DNA of 64,000 nucleotides from Actinomadura violacea (GTDB lineage Bacteria; Actinomycetota; Actinomycetes; Streptosporangiales; Streptosporangiaceae), in contig NZ_JAGEPF010000017.1 in assembly GCF_017573465.1 (NCBI RefSeq), positions 1 to 64,000 of the forward strand. Direction: 5' to 3'. The notes under the pieces were generated by a model. The model was not told the DNA's origin. It did no database searches and worked only from the letters and a program-made list of their open reading frames with translations. Below, in pieces: positions 42,324 through 51,034 of the stretch (the stretch's first letter is position 1; every line of letters begins with the position of its first letter). The position numbers were made by a program, and so were the translations under genes.

Positions 42324-44080
42324 TCCTCCGGCTCCTCCGGCTCGCCCGCCCCGCCGGGGGACGGCTGCTGCTCGCCGTCCTCCTCGGCGTCCTCGCCCTC
42401 GGCAGCGGCGTCGGCCTCATGGCGACGTCCGCATGGCTGATCTCCCGCGCCGCGCAGCACCCGCCCGTGCTGATGCTGATGGTCGCGATCGTCGCCGTCC
42501 GCGCGTTCGGCCTCGGCCGCGGCGTGTTCCGCTACCTCGAACGCCTCGTCGGCCATGACGCGACCTTCCGGATCCTTGCCGACCTGCGCGCGCGCGTGTA
42601 CGAACGGCTGGAACGCCTCGCGCCCGGCGGGCTCCCCGCCTTCCGCGGCGGCGACCTGCTGAACCGGCTCGTCGCCGACGTCGACGCCGTGCAGGACCTG
42701 TTCCTGCGCGTCCTGCTCCCGTGCGCGGTCGCCGCCGTCGTCGGCGGAGCGTCCGTCGGGCTCGCGTGGGCGCTGCTCCCGTCGGCCGGCGTCATCCTGC
42801 TGCTCGCGCTGCTGCTCGCCGGCGTCGTCGCGCCCTGGCTGTCGTCCATGACGGCCCGCCGGGCCGAACGCCGCACCACCGACCTGCGCGGCGAACTGAC
42901 CTCCCACGTCGTCGACACCCTCCAGGGCGCACCCGAACTCATCGCCTACGGCGCTGCGCCCGCGCAACTCGCCGAAGCCGCCCGCATCGACCGCGACTTC
43001 ACCCGCGCGACCGCGCGATCCGCCGCGTCCACCGGCCTCGGCGCCGCCGTGTCCGCACTCGCCGGAGGGCTCGCCGTGTGGGGCTCGCTGGCCGTCGGCG
43101 TGCCCGCCGTCCGGTCCGGCGCCCTCGACGGGGTCCTGCTCGCCGTGATCGTCCTGCTGCCGCTCGCCGCGTTCGAGGTCGTCACCGGGCTGCCGCTCGC
43201 CGCCCAGCACCTCGAACGGGTCCGCCGCTCGGCCGCGCGGATCTTCGCCGTCCTCGACGCCGCACCGCCCGTCCAGGACCCGCCCGCGCCGTCGCCGCTC
43301 CCCGCCGCGCCCTACACCCTCACGGTCGACGACCTCCGCGCCCGGTGGACGCCCACCGGACCGTTCGCCCTCGACGGCGTCTCCCTCGACCTCGCGCCGG
43401 GCCGCCGCTGCGCGATCGTCGGGCCGTCCGGCTCGGGCAAGACGACCCTGACCTCCGTCCTGCTGCGGTTCCTCGAACCCGCGTCCGGATCGGCGTCCCT
43501 CAACGGCACCGACCTGCGCACCCTCACCGGCGACGACGTCCGGACGGTCATCGGCCTGTGCGCGCAGGACGCGCACCTGTTCGACTCCACGATCGGGGAG
43601 AACATCCGGCTCGCCCGCCCCGGCGCCACCGACGCCGAGATCCGCGACGCGCTGCGCCGCACCCGCCTCCTCGACTGGGTCGACGCGCTGCCCCGCGGCC
43701 TCGGCACCCGCGTCGGCGAGCACGGCGCCCAGGTGTCCGGCGGCCAGCGCCAGCGCATCGCCCTCGCCCGCGCCCTCCTCGCCGGCTTCCCGATCCTGCT
43801 CCTCGACGAGCCCGCCGAGCACCTCGACACCGCGACCGCCGACGCGCTCACCGCCGATCTCCTCGCCGCCACCGAAGGCCGCACGACCCTGCTCGTCACG
43901 CACCGCCTCACCGGCCTGGACGCCGTCGACGAGATCATCGTCCTCGACGAGGGCCGCGTCGCCGACCGCGGCACCCACGCCGAGCTGATCTCCCGTCCCG
44001 GCCTCTACCGCACCCTCTGGCGGCGCGAAACCGATTACCCGATCACCCCGGGACGCGAACCTCGGCTTCGTCTGCGCTGA
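42320..44080 (+). CDS. cydC: CydC, half of the CydDC thiol exporter
   Basis: 586 residues: exporter domain with the LMATSAWLISRAAQHPP motif typical of CydC, then an ATPase domain with Walker A GPSGSGKTT, the signature VSGGQRQRIALARAL and LLLDEPAEHLD. It heterodimerises with CydD. The last 38 bp overlap the convergent MFS gene. Confidence 0.94.
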   Translation: MILRLLRLARPAGGRLLLAVLLGVLALGSGVGLMATSAWLISRAAQHPPVLMLMVAIVAVRAFGLGRGVFRYLERLVGHDATFRILADLRARVYERLERLAPGGLPAFRGGDLLNRLVADVDAVQDLFLRVLLPCAVAAVVGGASVGLAWALLPSAGVILLLALLLAGVVAPWLSSMTARRAERRTTDLRGELTSHVVDTLQGAPELIAYGAAPAQLAEAARIDRDFTRATARSAASTGLGAAVSALAGGLAVWGSLAVGVPAVRSGALDGVLLAVIVLLPLAAFEVVTGLPLAAQHLERVRRSAARIFAVLDAAPPVQDPPAPSPLPAAPYTLTVDDLRARWTPTGPFALDGVSLDLAPGRRCAIVGPSGSGKTTLTSVLLRFLEPASGSASLNGTDLRTLTGDDVRTVIGLCAQDAHLFDSTIGENIRLARPGATDAEIRDALRRTRLLDWVDALPRGLGTRVGEHGAQVSGGQRQRIALARALLAGFPILLLDEPAEHLDTATADALTADLLAATEGRTTLLVTHRLTGLDAVDEIIVLDEGRVADRGTHAELISRPGLYRTLWRRETDYPITPGREPRLRLR

Positions 44081-45278
44081 CCGCGGCCGGCTCCCGGCGC
44101 CACGGCAGGAACGCACAGGCGCCGATGAGCAGCACCCCCGCGACCGCCACCGCCGCCCGCACCCCCACGAACCCCGCCAGAACACCCCACAACGCGGTGA
44201 GGACGGCGATGGCCGTGCGCGAACTGACCGTCCACGCGGTCAGCATCCGCGCGACCTTCGCCGAATCCACCAGCTCCAGCCGCCGCGTCGCGAACACCGG
44301 ATTGAACACCCCCATGCAGGTGATGATCCCGAACTCCATCGCCATCACCAGCAGCAGCGCACCGATCCCCGTCCCGGCGAACGCGAGCCCGACCAGCCAC
44401 ACCGCCCGGCCGACCCCGAACACCAGCATCACCGTCCGCCGCCCGTACCGCCGGACGAGCCGCCCCGACACCCGGGCCCCGGCGATCCCGCCGATGCACG
44501 GCACCCCGAACGCCAGCCCGTACTCCAGCGGCGAGAACCCCAGGTCGTGCAGCATCAGATACGTCAGCAGCGGAGCCGTCGCCATGATGAGCGCCCCGGT
44601 GAGCACGCTGTTGGCGAACAGCAGCCGCAGTTCCCGGTCCGCCGCGATCACCCGCCACCCCTCGCCGATCTCCGCCCACCGCGACCCGGCGCCCGTCCGC
44701 TCCGGCGGCTCCGCCTCCGGCGCCGCGATCCTCCACACCCCCAGGGCCGACAGCACGTAGCTCACCGCGTCCAGCAGCACCGTCACCACCGGCCCCAGCA
44801 CCCCGATCAGCGCCCCGCCCGCCGGCGGCCCCACCGCCGTCGACATCCACTGGACCGTCTCGAACCGGCCGTTCGCCTCCATCAGATGCCGCTTCGGCAC
44901 CAGCGCCTTCAGATGCGCCCCGCTCGCCCCCCGGAACACGATGTCGGCCAGCGCGACGACCACCGCCACCACCAGCAGATGCACGTACGTCAACGCCCCG
45001 AACCCGTACGCGACCGGCACCGTCACCAGCACCGCGAACCGCACCAGATCCGCGCGGATCATCAACCGCCGCTTGTACTGGAACTCGATCCACGGCCCCA
45101 GCGGCACCGCGATCAGCGCCGCCGCCGTCAGGCTCGTCGCCGAGATCATCGACACCTGCGCCGGACCCACGTGCAGCACCAGCACCGCGATCAGCGGGAA
45201 CGCGTCCAGCGCCAGCCAGGTCCCCAGCGCGCTGACCGCGTACGCGCGCCACAGCCACGCGAAATCCCGTCCGAGCAC
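44043..45278 (-). CDS. MFS transporter
   Basis: 411 residues from the GTG at 45276-45278, preceded by GAAGAGGGGGG. About twelve helices begin FAWLWRAYAVSALGTWLALD; the TM2-3 loop is less canonical, as in the enterobactin-exporter-like (MFS_3) group. The substrate is unknown. Its 3' end runs into cydC on the other strand (38-bp overlap). It is divergent from the SepF-like gene across a spacer with a perfect 19-bp palindrome. Confidence 0.85.
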   Translation of the reverse strand: MLGRDFAWLWRAYAVSALGTWLALDAFPLIAVLVLHVGPAQVSMISATSLTAAALIAVPLGPWIEFQYKRRLMIRADLVRFAVLVTVPVAYGFGALTYVHLLVVAVVVALADIVFRGASGAHLKALVPKRHLMEANGRFETVQWMSTAVGPPAGGALIGVLGPVVTVLLDAVSYVLSALGVWRIAAPEAEPPERTGAGSRWAEIGEGWRVIAADRELRLLFANSVLTGALIMATAPLLTYLMLHDLGFSPLEYGLAFGVPCIGGIAGARVSGRLVRRYGRRTVMLVFGVGRAVWLVGLAFAGTGIGALLLVMAMEFGIITCMGVFNPVFATRRLELVDSAKVARMLTAWTVSSRTAIAVLTALWGVLAGFVGVRAAVAVAGVLLIGACAFLPWRREPAAVSADEAEVRVPG

Positions 45279-45351
45279 AGCGCCCCCCTCTTCTCCGGCG
45301 CCGATCAAACACCCCCGCGCGCCGCCGCCACAAACAACCGCCCGGCCCGCC

Positions 45352-45370
45352 GCACAACCCCGGGTTGTGC
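45352..45370. promoter_or_regulatory. Perfect 19-bp palindrome in a divergent promoter region
   Basis: GCACAACCC-C-GGGTTGTGC, then TTGACA at 45374-45379. It lies between the leftward MFS gene and the SepF-like gene, a natural position for an operator. Confidence 0.45.
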
Positions 45371-45398
45371 CTCTTGACAGCACCCGGACACTGGCAGG

Positions 45399-45659
45399 GT
45401 GATGGTGAAGACACTGCGCCCCCGCGACTACAACGAGGCGCTGCACGTGGGCCACTACTTCCGCAACAAGCGCATCCCCGTCGTCATGGACCTGACCGCC
45501 CTTTCGGACGACGTCGCCAAGCAGTTCGTCGACTTCGCCGCGGGCCTCGTCTTCGGCCGCGGCGGCGACATGGACCGCCTCGGCCCGAAGGTGTTCCTCC
45601 TGGTCCCCGCCGGCCTGACCCGCCCCGCCCTCGTCCCGGACGCCTCACCGACCGGCTGA
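45399..45659 (+). CDS. SepF-like cell-division-type protein
   Basis: 86 residues; possible starts at 45399 (GTG), 45402 (ATG) and 45405 (GTG). It contains the SepF core: LRPRDYNEALHVGHYFRN, then IPVVMDLTALSDDVAKQFVDFAAGLVFG and a final KVFLLVP strand. Canonical SepF anchors FtsZ at the division site and has an N-terminal amphipathic membrane-targeting helix. That helix is missing here, so this is a short paralogue, comparable to the SepF-like proteins of streptomycetes. It overlaps the next gene, convergently, by 15 bp. Confidence 0.82.
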   Translation: MMVKTLRPRDYNEALHVGHYFRNKRIPVVMDLTALSDDVAKQFVDFAAGLVFGRGGDMDRLGPKVFLLVPAGLTRPALVPDASPTG

Positions 45660-45938
45660 CGCCCCGAGCAGCGGACCTATGACCTCGTAAAGGCACTCCG
45701 CCACATCAGGCCGGTCGCGCAGCGCATCCTCCAACATGGCCCGCCAGCACCCGGCCTCCTTGAAGTAGACGTCGTCCTGCTCCATCCGCAGCCGCGTCTC
45801 CAGCAACCGCGCCTCGTACCCCGCCCCCAGGCACCGGCCGATCTCCCCGCACAACCACCAGCACAGATCGCTGCCCGCCGCCGACACCAGCACCCGCGCC
45901 GCATCGAACGCGACACGCTGCGGACTGACGCCTGCCAT
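45645..45938 (-). CDS. Hypothetical protein
   Basis: 97 residues, helical, with several Cys and Trp (DLCWWLCGEIGRCLGAGYEA) and a basic/acidic middle part. No signal peptide or TM segment. Amino-acid composition is that of a real protein rather than a shadow frame. Unknown function. Confidence 0.6.
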   Translation of the reverse strand: MAGVSPQRVAFDAARVLVSAAGSDLCWWLCGEIGRCLGAGYEARLLETRLRMEQDDVYFKEAGCWRAMLEDALRDRPDVAECLYEVIGPLLGASAGR

Positions 45939-46024
45939 GCCCAGAAGCTACGCTCGCGCGCCCCCACCGTCGACCATCGGAACCGCCGAAAACCGGCCCC
46001 GAGCCGGTCCGTTAAACGCCCTGT

Positions 46025-46138
46025 TCAAAGACGCTTGGAAATGGCGACGACGGCCAGCACCAACCCGACCACGAACGCCACCCCGACCCCGAGAACGGCG
46101 AGCAGCACAACGACCTCGAAAAAGCCGATCGACCCCAC
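46025..46138 (-). CDS. Very small membrane protein
   Basis: 37 residues from the GTG at 46136-46138, with GGGGGAG 7 bp upstream. Nearly the whole chain is one hydrophobic helix (FFEVVVLLAVLGVGVAFVVG) ending in SKRL. Such peptides often associate with membrane complexes. No homologue recognised. Confidence 0.45.
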   Translation of the reverse strand: MGSIGFFEVVVLLAVLGVGVAFVVGLVLAVVAISKRL

Positions 46139-46209
46139 GGACACTCCCCCGCCACGAACCTGATCGCAGGAGCGTACCCGCAGGTCACCCCCCTTGTCGC
46201 CCCGGGGGG

Positions 46210-46509
46210 TCAGCAGACATCCTCCTGGCGGACCGAACTCGCCGCCGGCCGATGAGCCGCAACAACGGCCCACTCCGGCCCCCGCCCGATCTCGTCCAGC
46301 ACCACCGCCAGTGGTGGTTCGTCCTCCATGCCGCACCACCAACGATGATGTGCGCCCAGAGCTTCGAGCGCGGGTGCGGGCTCGTACTCGAACTCGCAAC
46401 GAAGCTGGATGAGCACCCCCACACCGTCCCGGTCAATGTCGAACTGACGACAGAAGCTCAACCGGAAGCGCCGCGGCCCGTCGAACGAATAGACGCCGTA
46501 CTCGTACAA
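46210..46509 (-). CDS. Hypothetical protein, probably frameshifted at its N-terminus
   Basis: The main frame (99 codons, opening at a TTG) reads YEYGVYSFDGPRRFRLSF and has strong protein character. No good start exists in this frame. In another frame an ATG at 46587-46589 gives MDLSGLPEDNSESLQVDETR; one extra G near 46515-46518 would fuse the two into a continuous protein of about 126 residues. So it is either a recent pseudogene or a base-call error in a G run. Function unknown. Confidence 0.55.
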   Translation of the reverse strand: MYEYGVYSFDGPRRFRLSFCRQFDIDRDGVGVLIQLRCEFEYEPAPALEALGAHHRWWCGMEDEPPLAVVLDEIGRGPEWAVVAAHRPAASSVRQEDVC

Positions 46510-46658
46510 CAGTGCCCGACCAACCGCCCCCGCGTCTCGTCCACCTGCAACGATTCAGAGTTGTCCTCCGGCAGGCCCGACAGATCCATCAAGCTGTGCT
46601 CCTCGGGGTCAGACCTCAGGCGGATGTGCGATCGAAGGGGGCCGGAGACGATGCCGGT

Positions 46659-46928
46659 ATGCGCGAACGCGGGACGAGCTTTTTCTGGCGGGTCGGCGGC
46701 ATACCACTGCTGGTAAGCCTCTCATGCGTACTGGCAGGCGTTGTACTGCTCCAGTTCAGCGAGAAATCCCCGCCCAATTGCGACTTCAGCTGCGCCATGG
46801 CACGGGTCGGCAGGCAGGACTACCTGGCTCCCTTACTGATCGGCATAGGAGGCACCCTCTCCTTCGTCTTCGGCTTCGTCTGCCTGGTTCTCCTGGTGGC
46901 CAAGGCCATCCGTTCTCTCTTCGAGTAG
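46659..46928 (+). CDS. Hypothetical two-helix membrane protein
   Basis: 89 residues from the ATG at 46659. Two hydrophobic helices (GIPLLVSLSCVLAGVVLLQF and GGTLSFVFGFVCLVLLVAK) bracket a loop with a Cys pair (NCDFSC). No family recognised. Confidence 0.55.
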   Translation: MRERGTSFFWRVGGIPLLVSLSCVLAGVVLLQFSEKSPPNCDFSCAMARVGRQDYLAPLLIGIGGTLSFVFGFVCLVLLVAKAIRSLFE

Positions 46929-46957
46929 CGGCCGAGCGCGTCCCGCAAGGACGGCGG

Positions 46958-47575
46958 TCAGCCCTGTTCTTGCGGCCAGGCGGCCAGCGCCAGTTCGGCG
47001 GTCCGGGTCAGCTCCGCCGTCGTCGCACCATCGCGGGCGCGTTGTGACATCCCCTGGATGACCGCGGCGAAGTACGCGGCCAGAGCACGGGGATCGGCCG
47101 CGGCGGGCAGCTCGCTCTCCTGCTGTGCGTTCGCCAGACGGGCCTCGAAGGCGGCCAGGTTCCGGTTGCGCAGGTCGCGCAGGAACGCCGCGACCTCGGC
47201 GTCCTGCTCGGTGACGTTGGTGGCGGCGCTGATCGTGAGGCAGCCGGCCGGATGGGACGGGTCGGGGTAGACGGCGGCCGCCTCGCGCAGGATGCGGCCG
47301 AACGCCTCGCGGGCGGTGGGCTCCTCCCGGAGGGCGGCGGCGGCGAACGCTCCGGCGGGCGTGCGCCCGTAGGCGTCGACGACCTCTTTGAACAGCGACT
47401 TCTTGTCGCCGAACGCCGCGTACAGGCTGCCCGGCCTGATGCCCATCACCCGGGTCAGCTCGCCGATGGAGGTGGCCTCGTAGCCGTGCTCCCAGAACAG
47501 CCGGGTGGCGGCCGTCAGCGCCGTGGCGCGGTCGAAGCCCGGCGGGCGCCCTCGCCTGGTTCCCGATTCACCCAT
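46958..47575 (-). CDS. TetR-family transcriptional regulator
   Basis: 205 residues from the ATG at 47573-47575 (alternative Met three codons earlier). The N-terminal HTH is RLFWEHGYEATSIGELTRVM then PGSLYAAFGDKKSLF. The C-terminal part resembles the YxaF/LmrA-like TetR_C domain. It is divergent from an SDR gene, with two identical-architecture operators between them (47584-47642), so it should repress both itself and the SDR. Confidence 0.92.
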   Translation of the reverse strand: MGESGTRRGRPPGFDRATALTAATRLFWEHGYEATSIGELTRVMGIRPGSLYAAFGDKKSLFKEVVDAYGRTPAGAFAAAALREEPTAREAFGRILREAAAVYPDPSHPAGCLTISAATNVTEQDAEVAAFLRDLRNRNLAAFEARLANAQQESELPAAADPRALAAYFAAVIQGMSQRARDGATTAELTRTAELALAAWPQEQG

Positions 47576-47583
47576 GCACCCCA

Positions 47584-47642
47584 TTCTAGAGCAATCACTC
47601 AAGAAACCGTGCTACCGTCATTCTTGAACGAGCCCTCAAGAA
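47584..47642. promoter_or_regulatory. Two TetR operators
   Basis: TTCTAGA-N8-TCAAGAA at 47584-47605 and TTCTTGA-N8-TCAAGAA at 47621-47642, between the divergent TetR and SDR genes; the second is a perfect dyad, the first has one mismatch. Centres are 37 bp apart. Confidence 0.7.
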
Positions 47643-47656
47643 AGAGGGCGGCGGTC

Positions 47657-48427
47657 ATGGCACGAGCACTCGAGGGCAAGGTCGCGCTGGTCACCGGCGG
47701 CAGCCGGGGCATCGGACGGGCGATCGCGGAACGGCTCGCCCGAGACGGCGCCGCGGTCGGCCTCACCTACGCCCGCGACGAGGCGGCGGCGGCCGAGGCC
47801 GTCGAACGCATCCGCAAGGACGGCGGCCGGGCCTTCGCGGTGCGCGCCGAGTTCGGACGGCACGGCGACGCGGCGGACCTCTGGGCCGCCTTCGCCGCCG
47901 CCGCCGGGGATCACGCGCCCGACGGGAAGCTCGACATCATCGTCAACAACGCCGGCATAGGACGCAGCGCGCCGCTGGCCACGCTGACCGAGGACGGATT
48001 CGACGAGCTCTTCGCGGTGAACGTGCGGGCACCGTTCTTCATCGTCCAGCAGGGCCTGACCCGCCTGCGCGACAGAGGCCGGCTCATCAACATCTCGAGC
48101 GGCGCGGCCCGCCTGGCCATGCCGGAGGCCATCGCCTACGGCTCCACCAAGGGCGCCCTGGACACCTTCACCCTCAACTTGGCCAAGGAGTTGGGCTCCC
48201 GAGACATCACGGTGAACTCGGTGGCACCGGGGGTCGTCGACACCGACGTCAACGCGGACTGGCTCCGCGGCAACCCGCAGGCCGAGGCGCACGCGGCGGC
48301 CCTGGCGGCCCTCGGCCGAGTCGGGCAGCCGGAGGACGTGGCCGACATCGTGGGTTTCCTCGCCTCCGACGACGCCCGCTGGGTGACCGGACGCGTCATC
48401 GACGCCACAGGCGGCGCCGGCCTGTGA
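47657..48427 (+). CDS. Short-chain dehydrogenase/reductase
   Basis: 256 residues. Classical SDR: cofactor motif TGGSRGIG, NNAG, catalytic Ser in INISSGAA, Tyr and Lys in AYGSTKGAL, and the C-terminal VAPGVVDTDVNADW and RVGQPEDVAD segments. It resembles FabG-like ketoreductases of the TetR-controlled type induced by xenobiotics. Substrate unknown. Confidence 0.92.
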   Translation: MARALEGKVALVTGGSRGIGRAIAERLARDGAAVGLTYARDEAAAAEAVERIRKDGGRAFAVRAEFGRHGDAADLWAAFAAAAGDHAPDGKLDIIVNNAGIGRSAPLATLTEDGFDELFAVNVRAPFFIVQQGLTRLRDRGRLINISSGAARLAMPEAIAYGSTKGALDTFTLNLAKELGSRDITVNSVAPGVVDTDVNADWLRGNPQAEAHAAALAALGRVGQPEDVADIVGFLASDDARWVTGRVIDATGGAGL

Positions 48428-48633
48428 GCACCCACAGCACGAACGGTCGTGCCGGAGCGAACGAGCGGGGTGGACACGCTCAGGCCGACCACCAGGTGTT
48501 CGCCCGGTCCCGGAGTCCTGCGATTCACTGAACCGCGCGAGCGCGCTCGACGTCGGTGAGGGGGATTGGAAAGCCCGACAGATCGGGAGCGGTAGCCTCC
48601 TGGGATTCGCGTCACCGGAGGGATCTCACGCGC

Positions 48634-49236
48634 GTGGATCTGGGCATCATCGGGCAGGCTGCCGGGCTGTTCGCCGTCACCAATATCGACGACATCCTGA
48701 TCTTGTCCCTGTTCTTCGCCCAGGGCGCAGGCCATCACGGCTCGGCCGTGCGGATCAGCCTCGGGCAATACCTCGGGTTCGCCGCGATTCTGGCCGTGGC
48801 CGTGGCGGCCGCGTTCGGCGCGACCTTCCTGCCGGAGTCCGCCATCCCCTATCTGGGGTTGCTGCCGCTGGCCCTGGGGCTCAAAGCGGCCTGGCAGGCG
48901 TGGAAGAACCGCCGGAACGGCGAGGACGAGAAGGACGAGCAGACGAGGTCAGGAGGCCCCGGCGCCCTGGAAGTCGCCGCCGTGACCTTCGCGAACGGCG
49001 GCGACAACATCGGGGTCTACGTCCCTGTCTTCGCGACCGCCGGTGCGGGCGGAATGAGCGTGTACGCCGTGGTCTTCCTCGTCCTGGTGGGCATCTGGTG
49101 CGCGGTGGGGCGCTACTTCGCGACGCGGCCGGTCATCGCCCGCACCCTCAGCCGGTGGGGTCATGTCCTGCTGCCCGTGGTCCTGATCGGAATCGGCCTG
49201 CTGATCCTCGTCGAGGGCGGCGCCTTCGACCTGTAG
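48634..49236 (+). CDS. CadD-like cadmium-resistance transporter
   Basis: 200 residues from the GTG at 48634 with GGAGGG 11 bp upstream. Five to six helices begin FAVTNIDDILILSLFFAQ; the repeated (T/N)xxDD and NGGDNIGVYVPVF motifs are those of CadD/LysE-superfamily metal exporters. No metal-sensing regulator lies next to it, so the substrate is only inferred. Confidence 0.85.
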   Translation: MDLGIIGQAAGLFAVTNIDDILILSLFFAQGAGHHGSAVRISLGQYLGFAAILAVAVAAAFGATFLPESAIPYLGLLPLALGLKAAWQAWKNRRNGEDEKDEQTRSGGPGALEVAAVTFANGGDNIGVYVPVFATAGAGGMSVYAVVFLVLVGIWCAVGRYFATRPVIARTLSRWGHVLLPVVLIGIGLLILVEGGAFDL

Positions 49237-49241
49237 CGCTG

Positions 49242-49300
49242 GCCGATTTGATGGTGATCACACCGAAACCACAACCCGATCGGTTGCCGCGACCCCCCAC
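49242..49300 (+). repeat. Upstream-region repeat, copy A
   Basis: About 59 bp with high similarity to 49764-49822 (shared core CGGTTGCCGCGA/TGGTTGCCGCGA). It precedes the decayed copy of the secreted-protein gene. Confidence 0.6.
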
Positions 49301-49345
49301 GCTCGGACAGTCCCCTTCATCAGCCGTACACACCCGGCGGCATCA

Positions 49346-49587
49346 TCTCCGTGCGACACATCGGCGAACGGGCATTCGGCCGTGGTCTATGTCGATGAGC
49401 AGATCCCCGCCGGCTTCGGAGGCGACTTCTACCACCTCACCGTCACAGCGGCTCCGGCAGTTGCAAGACGGCCAGGGCCGGCGACGGTGCGGCACACAAT
49501 TGGGGAGAGGGCAGCAACATCAACGTCTACTACGACGGGAACGGCGGAGCCTGGGACGGCAACAAGTGGTTCCTGAACGACCACTAA
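49346..49587 (+). pseudogene. Decayed copy of the small secreted protein at 49970
   Basis: Frame pieces read DTSANGHSA, then VVYVDEQIPAGFGGDFYHL after a frame change, then NINVYYDGNGG...WFLNDH ending in TAA at 49585-49587 after another. These match, in order, DTSANGHSA, YVTVMYTYQGRDFSYNM and IDIEYDGNGG...HFVNDH of the intact gene. At least two frameshifts are present and the signal-peptide half is missing. Confidence 0.75.
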
Positions 49588-49763
49588 CCTGCCACTCCTC
49601 GCGCACACACCGCCCCGACCGCAGCGCGACCCCTCGCCGAGCCGATGGGTCACGTCCCCAACAGAGATCATGGAACCGCCCGGCGTTCGCCGCCGTCATA
49701 GCCCTGAAGGACGGCCGGGGAGCGAGACGGCAGGCTTATCGGACCGCGATGACCCGCCTCATA

Positions 49764-49822
49764 GCCGATCTGACGGCGATCAAACCAGAGTCTCAACCTG
49801 AATGGTTGCCGCGATCGCCTAC
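49764..49822 (+). repeat. Upstream-region repeat, copy B
   Basis: Partner of 49242-49300, located 148 bp before the intact secreted-protein gene. Confidence 0.6.
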
Positions 49823-49969
49823 CCCAAGACGGACCGCTTTGATCGGCTGTAGTACGGTCTCGACCCGAATGTCCCACGAACGAAGGTAGAGCCCTGGAGT
49901 CGGTACACGACGTGAGGTCGGTACCGACCGGGGCAACCCGCCAACTCTTCCGTACGGAGGGAACCTGTT

Positions 49970-50359
49970 TTGAAGATTCGCATCGGTCGCCTCGTCGCGA
50001 GCGCGGTGGCGCTCAGTGCCGCCGCCGTCATGGCCACCACCGGAACCGCCTCCGCCGCCACCGCGGGTTACCACCTGGTGACCGCGAGCGGTGTCAAGGT
50101 CCAGATCTGGGAGCACGGTGACGTCGTCAAGGTGACGGACACCTCGGCGAACGGGCACTCGGCCTATGTCACCGTCATGTACACCTACCAGGGCAGGGAC
50201 TTCAGCTACAACATGACCGCCAAGTCCAAGGGCAGCAGCAAGACGCACCGGGCCAGCGACGGCGGCGTCTACAACCTGCCCGAGAACGCCAGGATCGACA
50301 TCGAATACGACGGTAACGGCGGAAACTTCAGCTCCAAGCATTTCGTCAACGACCACTGA
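49970..50359 (+). CDS. Small secreted protein
   Basis: 129 residues from the TTG at 49970, chosen for its GGAGGG site and because it yields a signal peptide (MKIRIGRLVASAVALSAAAV, likely cut after ASA). The mature part is rich in Thr, Ser, Tyr and Gly with alternating beta-strand character (GYHLVTASGVKVQIWEHGDV). No Cys and no known domain. It ends NDH, as does the pseudogene upstream. Extracellular, function unknown. Confidence 0.7.
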   Translation: MKIRIGRLVASAVALSAAAVMATTGTASAATAGYHLVTASGVKVQIWEHGDVVKVTDTSANGHSAYVTVMYTYQGRDFSYNMTAKSKGSSKTHRASDGGVYNLPENARIDIEYDGNGGNFSSKHFVNDH

Positions 50360-50517
50360 TCCCGTTCGGGCTTCTTGAACGGCCCGGAATTCGCCCTACG
50401 GGCGACCCCCTCGAGCAGCGCACAATGTCCGCTCCCAGAAGTACCACCCGGGCAGATGCGTGAGGCGAGACCGCTGCGTGAGTGCGCCAATGGCCTCTCC
50501 CGCCCTGCGTAAAGGAG

Positions 50518-50550
50518 ACCGGGCTCCACATCAATGACGTGGAGCCCGGT
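50518..50550 (+). terminator. Terminator
   Basis: ACCGGGCTCCAC (50518-50529) pairs perfectly with GTGGAGCCCGGT (50539-50550); the loop contains a further TCA/TGA pair. Downstream of the secreted-protein gene. Confidence 0.65.
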
Positions 50551-50583
50551 ACCCGAACACCGCAATGACCAACATGTATTGGT

Positions 50584-50706
50584 CATGAGCACCGTCGGTC
50601 ACCACCGGCCCGGGACCGGGTCAGCCGGCCCATGGCCAGGTTGCGCATGAGGGCGATGCCGCGAGTGGCGTGGTGGACGCCGTCGCGTTTGCGGCGGCAG
50701 TGGCGA
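50584..50706 (-). pseudogene. Transposase C-terminal remnant
   Basis: Leftward frame ending at 50584 reads HCRRKRDGVHHATRGIALM then RNLAMGRL, like the ends of ISAs1/IS4-type transposases (…RNLAIGLLR). The rest of the element and both ends are missing. Confidence 0.4.
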
Positions 50707-50712
50707 GCGCGT

Positions 50713-50820
50713 GCGGGAGTGCTCGTCCGCGCGCACGGCGAGACGGTGTGACAGACAGAGGCGCGCGAGCACTCCGGGTCGCAGGGGGTTCGGGGGCAGC
50801 GTACCCCCGGGCTGCGCGCA
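50713..50820. repeat. Hairpin module, unit 1
   Basis: Long stem GGAGTGCTCG...CGCGC pairing with GCGCG.CGAGCACTCC, loop containing ACAGACAGA, then a second G/C hairpin (GGGGG/CCCCC). Homologous to modules at 52140 and 53120. Confidence 0.6.
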
Positions 50821-51034
50821 CTCAAGTGGGCTTCTTGAGTGCTGATCTTTCGGCAGTGCGAGCGGGCTGCCGTCCAACGCCGTAGGCACCCCGGAGGAGC
50901 GAGCGTGCGCGTTGGCCGGCGGCCTCCGGCCGATCCGTGATGGCGCGTCCTGGGGCAGCGGCGCACCCCGTGATGACGGTCACCCGGGGAACAGGGCCGG
51001 GCGGCGCATCGCGCGGCCGTCCGGGCGCCCCCCT

